From Arthrinium phaeospermum (taxonomy: Eukaryota; Ascomycota; Sordariomycetes; Amphisphaeriales; Apiosporaceae), in assembly GCA_006503535.1 (NCBI GenBank), contig QYRS01000011.1, positions 558,001-622,000 of the forward strand: a stretch of 64,000 nt of DNA, written 5' to 3'. The notes beneath the pieces were generated by a model. The model was not told the origin of the DNA. It made no database searches and was given only the letters and a program-made list of their open reading frames with translations. Of the stretch, positions 10,861-22,945 are shown piece after piece. The translations under genes were made by a program, and so were the position numbers. Numbering within the stretch: the first letter of the stretch is position 1; every line of letters starts with the position of its first letter.

Positions 10861-12786
10861 TTTCTGGCCTTGGTAGTGCTTGAAGATGTTCTGGTGAAGG
10901 TGAAATTCGATGCCCGAAGAGTCGGCATCACTTTATAGGCGATGTGGCCTGTGAGAAAGCGGCACAGCAAATAAGACCAACGTGACATGCAGTAAGGGGG
11001 GTTATGCCGAGACCACCTACGTTGCTCCGGGTGGCAGTGCCGATTGCATGAAATCGTGATTCTTGTACTGAAATAAATATGCTCCCTAATTCCTCATAAG
11101 ATGAACACTCTCGGGCGATTTGGAATTGCTCTGCTTGGGGATATTAAGAAGGATGATGGCGGTCGTCATTGGCACGGATTGAACAAATCAGCACACCTGT
11201 AGTCGGAATTTACTTTAGCGATTCGAATCATTCTTCAGTGGTCATATTGGTCGTTACCAGTGGCTTTTACAAGTGGGTACCTCCACCTAAGGCAATACTC
11301 ACCATTAAGGTTACACGATGACCTTACTTACATCAAAGTTCAAGAAACCGAGTACTCGCGCGCATTGCAGAAACATATTTCACTCAATAGAACATTATCA
11401 GACCAACTGCATCCAGAATATGTGCAATTTAATTGTTAACAGCTTCAAGTCCGTGATTCGCTCGTGGTGCCTAAGAGAACCCCTGGAAGCGCCCACTTAT
11501 AAGACCATCCCTTTCCACCAAGGTCTGACTGACCACGGGCGTTGAAAACACAGATCAGCTAGATGATGGTGAAGACACCTCTTTTTAACAAGTTCTTGTT
11601 CCAAAAGAAGATATACAACAAGGCTCAGATAAAGCAACAAGAACAGGGCGCTTTATCGGGTAGCTATTCTTGCAGATAATCTCAAGGGACTGTGTATCGC
11701 CCGCCTCCTTCTGACTGCGCATCACGGGGTTCATCACACGCTAACAGCGTCAAACCCTGGGTACAGGTTGCAAATGGAACAAAACCAGCAGGTCAATTCG
11801 ATTGCGCCTATATGCTGGCTTTCGTAGCAACGTGTTGAGCTTGGAATGTGAGAGAAAGAAAACCCTCACGTCAGTCGGGCAGAAACCTCAGATTACATAC
11901 CTCTCTATCTAAGCAAAACCGGCCCTTATGGGATGAGCAGGGCATCTGGATTGGTGAGTCACAGATTCCGTCACACGTGTATTTATGTCTACACCAATTG
12001 GAAGAATTTAGTCAGTGATCATGATACAGACGATCAACGTTGGCAGTCAATATCAATCGGGTGCCAGTTCCGCGCCAGCCGCGACGTATCCATCGGGTAC
12101 TGACTGATTGATGCGCATCTGATCTCGCTCATCGGGCTTCACACTTGGGTACGGTCTGTTTTCACCAAATAGCGCCAGGCAGGAAAACGACGCTCGCGTA
12201 AGGAAGTCTGTATGTTGTTCAGTGCCCAAAAGAGTGAGGATGACCGATTTGCCTCAAGTTTGGGGCGACCTCCTATTCGACGAGGGGAATGCTGCCCAAA
12301 CGCTGGGCTCGCGATCCGATAGGCCCCAACCCACGAAAGCGGCGGTATTCTGAGGCGTGCGGGCTGATTGGGTCACCCAGAACCGGAAACGACTGCAGAG
12401 GGACGAAAGAAGCGAGGTGGTGAATTGGCAGCTTCGGCTCAAGACTTTGCAGCGTGCCATTTGCCAGTCCGGAAGGTGTTTGCTGTCGTCGCATCTGATC
12501 CGGGCTCATTTAATACGCGCACGTAGACCAGCACACTAACAGTGTGAGGCAATGAAAGCTTCGGAAAACCGCCGGAAGGGGTTGGGAGCGCACACGGTCG
12601 GCTTGGGGAGATGTAATATGGCGCATCTTGAGTGGTCGCGCTTCTAACAGCATATGTGATGGTGTTGTTCAGCCCAAAGGCTGACTAATGTTCCTACTAC
12701 CGCGTCTGCGTTGCTCTTAAAGGGTCAACAAGTCTGTTAGAATATTCCCTTGACAACTTTACCCATCAATACAACTCCATAGCACA
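10861..12786. other. intergenic, 1.9 kb, no gene seen
   Basis: Only short chance frames are present. It separates the minus-strand DUF7730 gene from the plus-strand coiled-coil gene and so contains both upstream regions. Confidence 0.5.
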
Positions 12787-14669
12787 ATGTTGGACCAGGC
12801 AATAACACAGCTTACCAGCATGGAGCAAGACTGGGATCCCACCCAGCTTGTGGAGGATTTCATGCACCAAATCCACATCCTCGCTTCCAACAGCTCCTTC
12901 CAGTACCTCAAAGAAATTCTCGACGAGAATAATTCACTGCGAGACCGGAATAGCATACTTAGCATCACCAATGACGAGAACGTCAAGTCCCTGGCCCGGA
13001 TCCAGCAGCTGCTGGCCGACGAGTCCCAGCGCTGCGGGGACAGGGGCACCACCATCGCCGAGCTGGAGAAGCGCGTGGGGAGTTCGACGGCAGCATCCAA
13101 GCTCTGAAGGAGGAGTCCGAGTCGAGGCAGGCCAAGCTCGCCGAGAAGGGCGACGAGGTCTCCGCTCTGCAAGACAAGCTGGCGGGCGCCGATATCGAAC
13201 GGGAGGCCCATCAGATGCAGCTGGCCGAAAAGGAGGCGGTTCTCACCACCACGCGGGAAGAGCTGAGCGGCAAAGACACCGAGTTGGAAGCGGCGAAAAC
13301 ACAGCTGGCAGACGATGAAACCCGGATCAACAATCTGATCGACGAGGCGCAAAAGAAGAGCGTCGAGATCGAGACCATCGCCACCCAGCTAAATGAAGCG
13401 TTGATGGCAATGCTGCCTTGAAGAGGAATCTGGAGGACAAGGCTTCAGAACTCGAACCCTACAGGCTGATCTAGGAAAGGCGCAGTCAGAGATCGTTGCC
13501 GCCAAGGAAGCCCAAGAGCAAACCCTAAAGGAGCTTGAGGGAGTCCGCGAAGAGGCTGCCCTTTTCCGGTCCAAGTTTGAGAACCTCGACAAGCTGTCGT
13601 TCAAGATGAAGACGCCGCCGCCCGTGACTACGTGAGTGCTTTCGTCGTTATCATATATTCTTACCACCGTCAAGATTCAGTCACTAACACCGCTTGTCAC
13701 ATGTAGTCAACAGCACCTCAACTCCATGTTCAGCGCGGCCTACACCTGGGCCCTGGAGCTGTTCGCGGGCGATCTGGACCCGCCGCCTTCTCCGCCGTCC
13801 TATCGGGCGAGAAGTGGGCGCCGCTGCGGACGCACCCGCGCGTGAGCCGGCTGATCCCGCTGCCGCTGTCCAACACGGGCGAGGCCAGCGGATGCGGGTG
13901 GCGGCGCTGGTGGGGATCCGGGCTGGACGTGCGCGCAGCACCTCTTCCAGCCGACCTACCTGCTGCAGTGCAACGAGCTGTGCGGCGTGCTGGCCTCGAA
14001 GTCCTCGCTCGAGGCCGTCTGCAAGCATCTGCGGCCAGTGGATGCGCCTGCAGCTGCTCGAGGAGAAGATCGAGCCCCAGCTTCGACGCCTACGACGGCG
14101 ACGACTGGAAGCTGATCGAACTGCCCGCCTTCGGTGGCACCAGCGCCGCGCCCTGACGCCTCAACCCCAAGATAGCGCAGACGGAGGTGGCGGCAGCAGC
14201 AGCGGCGAGAGCACCGGGACCTGCGCCGTGGCGGATGAGGGCGGCATCACCGACATTGAGGACATCGCGGCCGTGCTGTGGCCCAGCTTCCTGTCATCGC
14301 GGGACGGCGAGTCGAGCTGCTGACCGAGGGCGTCGTGGTGTCCAAGTCGCAGACCCGGGCGGCGTACCACGAGGAAAAGGCGGGCCTGCTGCTCGGCTTC
14401 CACCGGCCGCGCGGCAGATCGCCCGCAAGGACCGGACCAAGTCCTTTGCGACCGCCGGCGAGGAGATGAGCGGGGCGAAGGATTTTTGCGCCCTGGCTCC
14501 GGGGGTGGGCACGACGAAAGCGGAGAAGAGGACGACGGGGATGAAGGGTGACGATGCGGTGGTGCTGCCGGATCTCGGGCTGCCCCCGGAACTTGTTGAC
14601 CTAGGTTGTATGATGATACTCGGACTGTGTGTATTCTCTTTGTATCAATTCCTTTGTAGCAGTACATAG
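12787..14669 (+). pseudogene. frame-broken coiled-coil protein gene
   Basis: A start at 12787 opens MLDQAITQLTSMEQ and a heptad-rich region (NSLRDRNSILS, IAELEKRVG) that continues in a second frame (LKEESESRQAKLAEK, LQDKLAGADIEREA, EELSGKDTELEAAK) and then a third (EAQEQTLKELEGVREEA). A 75-base intron (13632-13706) is bounded by GTGAGT and TAG and joins in frame to a globular part (QQHLNSMFSAAYTWALELF). After that, protein-like blocks alternate between frames: EKWAPLRTHPRVSRLIPL, QHLFQPTYLLQCNELCGVL, FDAYDGDDWKLIELPAF, DIEDIAAVLWPSFLSS, LLTEGVVVSKSQTRAAY. I count at least six frame changes; the first is at a G4 run, 13077-13080. The stops I see arise from frame changes rather than point mutations. 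I do not recognise the family. Pseudogene or badly sequenced gene. Confidence 0.55.
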
Positions 14670-15670
14670 TCTGTCATAGTGTGCGTTGGGCAGGTTGAAT
14701 ACTAAGTTGTGACATACGGAACTCCAACATGCCTGTCTTGGCATCTCCAGGGGATCGGGTTTTGGCAGGGCAGTGGAACGGGTGGCAAGTCCTGCTCAAG
14801 CCACAGCGTCATGCACGTATGTTTATGCACTGATCAGTCGTTCCCCATCCGGAAGTGTGGTAGAAGATTGAAGGGCGGGAAGACCAGCCAGGATATGTCA
14901 CCCATGTTAATACACTTGTCTTTAGACCCGTAATTAACATGATTGGTCCGGCCATATGCAGTTGGTTGAAGAGTCGAACATGATGCGGGTGACCAGGCAG
15001 CCAGGTTGCCACTTCCGACCGATTTCTGTACCAGCCACCTCCTGGCAAGTTTGAATGGCCAATCACCGATATGCAGCGTCTGTCTCTTCGCGCCGATAGA
15101 TACCTATCTGGAGCGACCAGCCTTCTCAATGTAGTATTATGATGACTTGGCGCATGTGGTCAAGTTCTCGTTGCCGTGGCGCAGTGGTCGTTTGTCCAGC
15201 AACCAGTTTAACGACCACCATGAAACTCATAGCAGTTTCTATCGAGCCAGTTCGAGGCCTCCCATGGCCGAAAGAAGCGATTCCTACTAGCATCATGGCA
15301 CAGCCTGTTCATTTGCCAACGTCGCAGGGTAGTAAATGCGTTCTTGAGAAACCAATTCTATGACCGAGCCAATAGATTGGGAGGGTGTTTCCAGCCTTCA
15401 ATGTCCGCGGCTTCTTCCTGTCTTCCCCGGTGCCTGTTGGAAAGTATGCTTGCCGTCACCTAGCCGCTCTCTATTGGCTACAAATCGTAGGCGACTTACG
15501 TGTATAAACCGCGGTTTGCCACTCCAGTCTTTCCCACACTAGCACCCAACCGGTTTATACCAGACCCTTTCATGGTTTCTTAGTTATCGCGCGCAACCAC
15601 TCTCACCCAATTCCAGACAACACTGTGTCTATACTCGTTCAAGCTTTACAAGATTGGGATTTTCTAGCCA
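14670..15670. other. intergenic, no gene seen
   Basis: No protein-like frame or RNA gene recognised between the two frame-broken genes. Confidence 0.5.
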
Positions 15671-17330
15671 ATGGCTGGATTCATGTCAATGCCGGCTCCA
15701 GGAGCCAGCGCAGAAACCTTCCGGGAAAAACATCCAAGCTATTGTGAGCGAGGCCGTGGGCAACAAGCTCAGAGACGAGGACTTGCAACGTTTCGACAAA
15801 GAACGAGAAGAGGCACTGCGCCAAATCCCGAGAACGTCAAGGCTTTTGACTGGTGCAAGGAGCAAATTCAGCGTTACGAAGACAAGTGCCACCAGTACCT
15901 CAAGGATGTACGACCCGAGCTTCACCATGCCATCGACAAGCTGATTGACAGCTTGGAGAAGGATTTTGTGGGAGGCTCACACGGGCAAAGGCAAGAAAAC
16001 TCGTTCCGCACCCACAGGCGCCGCGGTCAGCCTCGAATGGGTTCCCTATTCGATTGAGCCAGCTGGATACGTTCGGTCCGTTCAACCCAGGGCGCCTGAG
16101 GCTGCCATGGACGCTTTATCCAGAATAGCCAGTAGCCTACTCGATCGGAAACGCTACTGGCTGAAGATTCACGGCCAGCTGCCCCGAGAGATCGTCGCAG
16201 ATCACTTCATCAACCCGGATGTCGGTGAAAATGGGATAGATCCTGGCAGCCCGTTCTGGGGACCTCGGACCCAGCGCCGCCTCGAGCATGTGCCGATATA
16301 TTGTCGGCAGCACCAGGCGTGTCGAGCGCATCAAAACGCCAATCTGGCGATGAGGCTGCTCCCGAAGGGAACAATAAGCGACGGAGACGTTCGCTTCCGA
16401 ATAACGTAGGTATTCACCGCTCCTGGTTTCTTCGCCATATTGATCAGCTAACACATTCGTCAGCATGACGCATCGTCCGCCTCTGAACTGTGCCCTAAGA
16501 AACAGCCGATAACGCTATCCCAAGTGAAACCGGATGAGTGCGTCTTCAGATACAAGCAAATGCCTGGCTTCTACGTGCTGCGTTGCAATAGGACAAAGTG
16601 CAGGTCCAGCAGGGACAAGAATCGTGCGAACGATCTATACTACTTTCGAGCAAATCCTTTCAAATGGAACAGAGCACTGAACCACTTCGGGGGGAAGGGG
16701 CATAATATCCACCAGGAAGACACCATTTTCCAAACTTACGCTTGCGAAGTGAGCGACGCGATAGAAGAACGTACGTTCCTACCCGCAGGTCCCCTGGGGA
16801 TGTGGAGCCCAAGGCGGAGTTGGAGGTGACGAGCTGTTGCTAACAACATGGTCTCATAGGCAATTGCAATTTGAATAACCCTAAGGCTCGTCAACCACAG
16901 ACTCCGAAGACGCCCAATTCGGAACTGCCTGGGCCATCCGATGCAGCTTCCGAGCGTCCCGCAGCCGTGGCTCCGCTCACGCCGATGAGCCCAGCACCTC
17001 GCGCGACAAGGGAAAGCAGCCTGCCTCGGTGGTTGAGCTGGATCTAGACGACGACGACGACTCGTTGTTCGTCGGACAGAGCTCAGGCTCAGCCGCTGAC
17101 GAGGAGCTACCACGCAGCCAGCCGTACCCAACGAGAAACCGGGTATCGATCCCCGATGAAGAGATAATGGAATCGATGAGATCGATGAAGGTGGCCATGT
17201 CGAAACCAATAGCGACTCAGACAGCAGCGACGAGGACGATTTTGAGCAAGCGTGTCCTCCCTCGATAAATGGTTTAAGGCCCCGCGACGGTTTGCGCCAT
17301 CATGATAGGAGAATCGTCCCAGTGGCTTAA
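15671..17330 (+). pseudogene. frame-broken hypothetical gene with acidic C-terminus
   Basis: A plausible start at 15671 (MAGFMSMPAPGASAE) is followed by protein-like blocks in changing frames: IVSEAVGNKLRDEDLQRFDKE, then NVKAFDWCKEQIQRYEDK, then SLEWVPYSIEPAGYV and KRYWLKIHGQLPREIVADHF. A later exon has DECVFRYKQMPGFYVLRCNR and WNRALNHFGGKGHNIHQED, spliced by GTACGT/TAG (about 16772-16860) to a Pro/Ser-rich segment. The end is acidic: VELDLDDDDDSLF in one frame and SDSDSSDEDDFEQ in another. At least five single-base frame changes are required, several at short homopolymers (A5 near 15727, CCC near 15829). The Cys/His-containing middle block might bind zinc, but I do not recognise the family. 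Whether it is a pseudogene or a sequencing artefact cannot be settled from the sequence. Confidence 0.5.
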
Positions 17331-17826
17331 ACGGCCTTCATCTGTGGCTGGGGACAACCGGTAGCGTACTGGCGTGCTGACGTGTGAAACCGTGTAACAC
17401 TGTAGTGGGTTGAAGGAGATACCGGAATAAACAACAATTTGGCGGAATGAATGATCGTGAGACGTGATTGTACCGTGCTTTGATGTGACTGCCATGTCGC
17501 GCCACAACAAGACACGGAAGAGCTATTGGTGTTAGGCGGGAGCTTTCAGTTGGGGGTGGGGGTTAGGCGGGAAGCTTCGAGATCCAAGCTCAAGCCACAC
17601 TCAAACGAATATAGACATGGAAAACACTCGAAGCTTAATTCTGTTTGTATTCTACTTCTGAATTATGATACCAATCTCCGTTTTGGCGTCCTAAAAACAG
17701 TCACTGGATGATTTCACACCGATCTTAAAGATATAAAAGATAAGCTCGCCTGAACCTTTTTCAAGTTAAAGGGGCAGCTCCGGGAGACCCAAGAACCGGG
17801 GACTACACTAATCGTTTGAGAGCACA
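17331..17826. other. intergenic, no gene seen
   Basis: A GTTAGGCGGGAGCTTTCAG-like motif is imperfectly repeated around 17533-17570. Otherwise nothing beyond the presumed promoter of the nicotinamidase-like gene. Confidence 0.45.
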
Positions 17827-18571
17827 ATGGCGTTCAGACCCGCGCTGATCGTAGTTGACTTCCAAGAGGACTTCTGTCCACCGTAGGTTGCCTGCCACAA
17901 TACCGGATGTCAAATGGTTCGTGCCACAACGCTAACTACGAGTTACAGATGGGTCGCTTGCCGTACCGAGGGCCGCGACATAGCCCCTGTCGTGAACCAG
18001 CTCCTGAGCCTACCCTTCGTGACCAAGATTGCGACCAAAGACTGGCACCCGGCCTCGCACATCTCCTTCGCGGCCAACCACGAGGGCAAACAGCCGTTCG
18101 CCGACTACGCCACGGTCGTCAACCCGGCCAATCCGGACGAGAGCTACGAGACCAGGCTCTGGCCAGTGCACTGCGTCCAGGGCACGGCCGGCGCGGAGCT
18201 AGCGCCCGAGCTGGAGGTGGGCAAGCTCGACGCGGGCGGCATCGTCGAGAAGGGCCAGAACCCTGGGGTTGAGATGTACAGCCCCTTCTACGACCAGTTT
18301 GAGCGCCCGCGGGGCTGCGACAGCGGCCCGCCAAGCGGCTGCACGACGCTGCCATCACCGATGTGTACGTGGGGGGCTCGCGGCGGACTACTGCGTGCGG
18401 AGCTGCGCCGAGGACGCTGCCAAGGAGGGGTTCCGGTCCTTCATTGTCGAGGGCACGCGGCCCGTGGACAAGGCTGAGTGGGCGCGATGCCGCACCGAGT
18501 TGGAGAAGCTGGGAGTCAGCATCGTCACGATGCAGTCCGACGAGGTTCAGAGACTCATGACGGCTTTTTGA
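17827..18571 (+). CDS. PNC1: nicotinamidase (PNC1-like), frame-broken
   Basis: Nicotinamidases hydrolyse nicotinamide to nicotinate in the NAD+ salvage pathway. Exon 1 (17827-17882) encodes ALIVVDFQEDFCPP with the catalytic aspartate. A GT-AG intron (17883-17948) follows. Exon 2 has IATKDWHPASHISFAANH, containing the catalytic lysine region and metal-binding Asp/His residues, and RLWPVHCVQGTAGAEL. The catalytic-cysteine block, LAADYCVRSCAEDAAKEG, and the end VEGTRPVDKAEW lie in a different frame. Two one-base losses restore the expected continuity, near 18326-18328 and near 18371-18378, both within a GGC(C)TCGC-like context; between them the third frame reads AKRLHDAAITDVYV. The start of exon 2 is also irregular, since NGSLAV, expected after CPP, lies in another frame. 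Family assignment is firm; intactness is doubtful. Confidence 0.7.
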
Positions 18572-19893
18572 GCACGGGGGAGGAGCGCAAATGAAGAAGA
18601 AAAAATTGCAAAGGAGACGTGTTACATGAAATTTTGAGTTTAGCTTCATTGGTTACATTGGGACGACGTCCTGCACGATACCGGAGCACGGGATACACGA
18701 TGGATATCACAAGAGAATACACTTGCCTCTCTTACCCTCTGCTGAACATGTTGCTTATCGAAACTTTTTGTTTCCTGTCTTCTCTTGAGTAACGAGTTGT
18801 AGTACGTGAATGGCTGCGTGTTGTTTCAAGATGCGGTCAACGGAGTATCCCACTTCAACCCGCGCGGAATGTCACCGATGTGCCATGGAGCTTTGGCTGA
18901 GCTTTGGGATAACCCCACCAATGCACGGAAACGTGTGTCAGGCTCGATTGGATGGCGGGTGTCAGAACAAGTGCTAGTTTACTTCATGTGCCGCAGGAGC
19001 ATGTTTGTTTGCTGCAGTAAATAACGACCTCCCCGCTTAACCGTCAACATATTTACAACACACACAGAAAAAGAAAAGAAAAGAGTACGGATATACAAAA
19101 AAAAAAGAAAAGAAATCCCAAAGCCTGCAAACTTTCCGCGTGTTAAATTAATGACAACTGCACACAAGCTGCGTCAAAATGGTAGATTTTGATGACTAAG
19201 ATAGATGGTCTTCATGCCACGTGTGGTTTTCTATCTCTTACGTTATCTCGCCGACATGGATCATGACACTGTAGGTTTCGGCGCCAATTCATTGCCTAGC
19301 ATCTTTCGGCGGGTTTGCGGCTTGGCCTTGCATACAGTAACCCATCAGTGACTGATGACTCGGGCGAGGGGTAGGCTTCGGGAGCAAGCGGGATTAGTGG
19401 TGATAACAAGCAAATATTTGCTGGGGACCCAAACGGTTGGGAGGCTAGGGCGATTGGGCTCGATATCCGGCCTTGCATCTTGACGTCAATTGTCTCGAGA
19501 CCAGGAGCGGGAGCGGGTTGCGCTGCCAACTTGGAAAACTGTCCTTTCCTGGATCTGCGCAAAGGAGCGCACAGAGTCGCTTCAGTAATCTTGTTACAAG
19601 AGTGGGAAAGCGGGAGACGGCATGGTGACATAGTATTGCCACACGGGGGAGGAGCAATTGGAGTAGTCATTCCGGTGATTTCTACGGTCTTGGTAGGATG
19701 GGATTCACCTCACGATCACCGCTCATTTCCACCCGTCGATGTCGTGTCGGCTGCAGGGGCCAGCAGGGGTGTCGGCCCCTAGATGCCTTGAGCCGTCTTT
19801 CGTCCTTACCTGATGTTCGTCTCTTGTCCTTGCTTGCAGGCATAGGCTGCAGGACAAGGTATGCTGACTAGCACCTGGCTAAAACTGGGTATA
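18572..19893. other. intergenic, no gene seen
   Basis: Contains A/G-rich microsatellite-like sequence (about 19062-19110). No gene recognised between the nicotinamidase-like gene and the AT-rich element. Confidence 0.5.
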
Positions 19894-22800
19894 TCCCCTT
19901 GATTGCCAAAAACCGTAATAGAAGTGGGACCGGTTCTAGATTAGTAATGATTAGATTTTTTTATTTTTTTTAATTTAGGTATAGGATATATAGAAAATTA
20001 AAGATTAAATAATTCTAGTTAATTTAATTAATTTATTAATAAACGTTAATTTTTTAATTTTTATTAAAATACTTATACTTTTTTCTTATTTAAAAAAAGT
20101 AAATATTTAACTTTTAATATTAAACCTTTAATACTTATAAAATAGAGGTGAATAATATTTTTAATAGGTATAAATATTATGTTTTAAACCGGCGTTAATT
20201 AAAAGTTTTTTAAGGAAAATCTTTTAAATAATAGTTTATATAATATAATTTTTTACTTAATTAGTTTTAATTCGAATATATAATAAAATCGATAAAAGTT
20301 TCCTCTTTTTTTTTAACTTATTTATTATTAATTCGTATTTATTTAACGGTATTTCTTTTATAAATTTAGGTTAGAGATTTTCTTTTTACTTTTATACTTT
20401 TATTATATTAAAAGGTTATATATATAACGTACTTTTTAAATAATTTATTAAAGATATAACGTTAGAAATTTAATTAAGCCGGCTTATTTTATATTATTTT
20501 CATTTTATTTATATTTATATTAAATCGATTATATAAAAAAGTATATATTAAAAAAAGTAATATTTTAATAATAAAAGTATTAAAACCGGCTAATTTATTA
20601 AATTTAATATACTTACCTAAAAAAATCAAGGCTTAAAGCTTTATACTCTTTACGTTATAATTTACGCTCTTTTTAACTTATTTACTTCTTATTTAATTAT
20701 TAATATTAATATTATTTATAAATATGATATTAATTAATTAGTTTTAAAATTAATAATACTTTTTAAAAAAATAAACTCTTTTTAAACCTATTACGTTTTA
20801 ATAATAAAGTAACTTATAAAGCGATTTCGAAAAGTAACTTTATAATTCTAACCGATATAAAAGTTATTAATAATCGCTTCTTAATTTAACGGTATTTTAC
20901 TTCTTATTTAATTATTAATATTAATATTATTTATATATATATATTATTAATTAGTTTTAAAATTAATAATACTTTTTAAAAATAAACTCTTTTTAAACCT
21001 ATTACGTTTTAATTAATAAAGTAACTTATAAAGCGATTTCGAAAAGTAACTATAATTCTAACCGATATAAAAGTTATTAATAATCGCTTCTTTAATTTAA
21101 CGGTATATTCTTTATTAAAAAAAAAGGTAAAAAGGAAAATATTATTATATTATCCTTAAATATAAACTGTATAACTTCTCGATTTTTAATAAGTTCGATA
21201 TATAGTAAGCCCTATAAAACATTATTATCCTTTTTTTTTTAAAGTTAATAAACCGTTTATCGATAAAAGAATAGTTAAGTTTTATAATTCTAATTAATAA
21301 TACTTATCTTTTTTAAGTATATAAATAATTAAATAATAGAATAAAAAATTATTATAATAAATATAATAAATCGGCCGATATATTTCGTTACGTTATAATA
21401 TTAAAAAGGTAAATAATTATTTATAAAGGTATATAATAATAAAATAAATTAGCGTTATTAATTATTAATTTATTTTAATATTATTAATATTATTAATATT
21501 ATTATTTATTATATTATCTTTATCTTTTAAATGTTTTATTCTTATAATATTATTAAAAAGTTTATTTTTTTTATTAATTAATTATTTTTATCGAGAGTAT
21601 TAAGTTTTTTTAAGTATTAAAGTTAATTTTAAAAGTATTTAATATTTATAAGTATATAAAAAGCTGTTAAAAATAAGCTTACCTTTATTTTTAAAGTATA
21701 AAAGTCCTTATAAAATATAATATTATAACCTTATTAATTATAAAGGATTTATTAAGCCTTTAAAGTTTTTAATTAATCTTAATTAAGTATTTATTAAAAA
21801 AAACGACTTTTTTAAATATAGTTTTTTTTTTTAGTTTAATTTTTTTAACTAAAATTATTTAAACTTTATTATCGAGGTTAAATATTATAAAGTTACGATA
21901 TATTAATTATTATTAGTTTTAAAATATATATTAATTTAAGTAAAAATAAGCTTTTTTAAAGAAATTAATTAATAATTAATAAACCGAAGTTTAATATAAA
22001 GTCTTATATAAATATAATAATAAAAAAATATATAACTCTTTAATAATTACCTTAAAGCTATTATAAAACTTAAAATATAATTTAAATAAGCCGGTCTTAT
22101 ATATTTTAACCTTTCTATTAATTAATAAGCTTATTAATATATTAATTAAAAAGAAAAGAATTTTAAAAAGATATTAAAGGAATCTTAAAGGCATTAATTT
22201 AAATAACTTTTTATTTAATTTAAATCACTTTTAAATTAATAAAAATAGCTTTTAATTCCCTTAAAATAATCGTAAGTAATATTTTAATATTATTTAATTT
22301 ATTATTAAAATTATATTAATAAATAAAGGGAGGTTTATCTTTATTTTATCGATTAGCTCGTTTAATTTAATATATTATTTTTTAATAAGTAAAGTTATTT
22401 AAATTAAATTTAAAATAATATATAAACGGTTTATTAAAGCGTTAATTAAGAGTAGACTCTTTTTTTAAAATATTTTCTAAAATTATTACATCTTTAGTAA
22501 TAATTACAGTATAATATTAATATTATCGTCATTATTAGCTAATTAAAAAGGCGTTCTTTAAATTTATTATTTTATTAATTTAAATAAAGTTAAAAAAGGA
22601 TTTTAAATTAATTAAATCTATTATTTTAAAACGGTTTAACATATTATTATATATATACGCGTTTAAAGCATTAATTCTAAAAAAAATATTACTTTTAAAA
22701 GCGTTAAAAGAGTAGAGATAATAATATTAACGTTAGCTAATATTAAGGTTTAATTATATTAAAACTTTTATAAATAAAACACTTAAAACTAACTTAATTT

Positions 22801-22943
22801 AATAAAAAACTATTTAATTTAAAGTAAATTAACTTAATTTTACTTATTTAATTAATAATAAATTTAACTATTAATTTAGCGGCTCCAAACACCTAAATAC
22901 CGGTTAGCCCCAGTTCTATTGCGGTATTTGGCAATCAAGGGGA
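19894..22943. mobile_element. RIP-degraded TIR DNA transposon (Tc1/mariner, pogo/Fot-like)
   Basis: The left end begins TCCCCTTGATTGCCAAAAAC and the right end, read on the opposite strand, begins TCCCCTTGATTGCCAAATAC. The match continues imperfectly for about 45 bases (CCG-AATAGAA-TGGG-C...CCGGT). Both ends are flanked by TA (19892-19893 and 22944-22945), the target duplication of the Tc1/mariner superfamily. The interior is almost entirely A and T with many short runs and no open frame of useful length, as expected after repeat-induced point mutation of a duplicated element. No transposase motif survives, so superfamily assignment rests on TIR and TA only. Size (3.05 kb) is larger than typical Fot1-like elements, partly because of an internal tandem duplication. 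Confidence 0.75.
20684..21110. repeat. 215-bp tandem duplication inside the AT-rich element
   Basis: The sequence starting ACTTCTTATTTAATTATTAA at 20684 recurs at 20899. The two copies stay nearly identical through a segment containing GCGATTTCGAAAAGTAAC and ending in ATCGCTTCTTAATTTAACGG, with a few small indels. Confidence 0.85.
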
Positions 22944-22945
22944 TA

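Noticed and set aside
19894..22943. Mitochondrial DNA insertion as explanation of the AT-rich block
   Set aside because: No mitochondrial gene or tRNA is recognisable, and the matched inverted ends with TA flanks favour a transposon.
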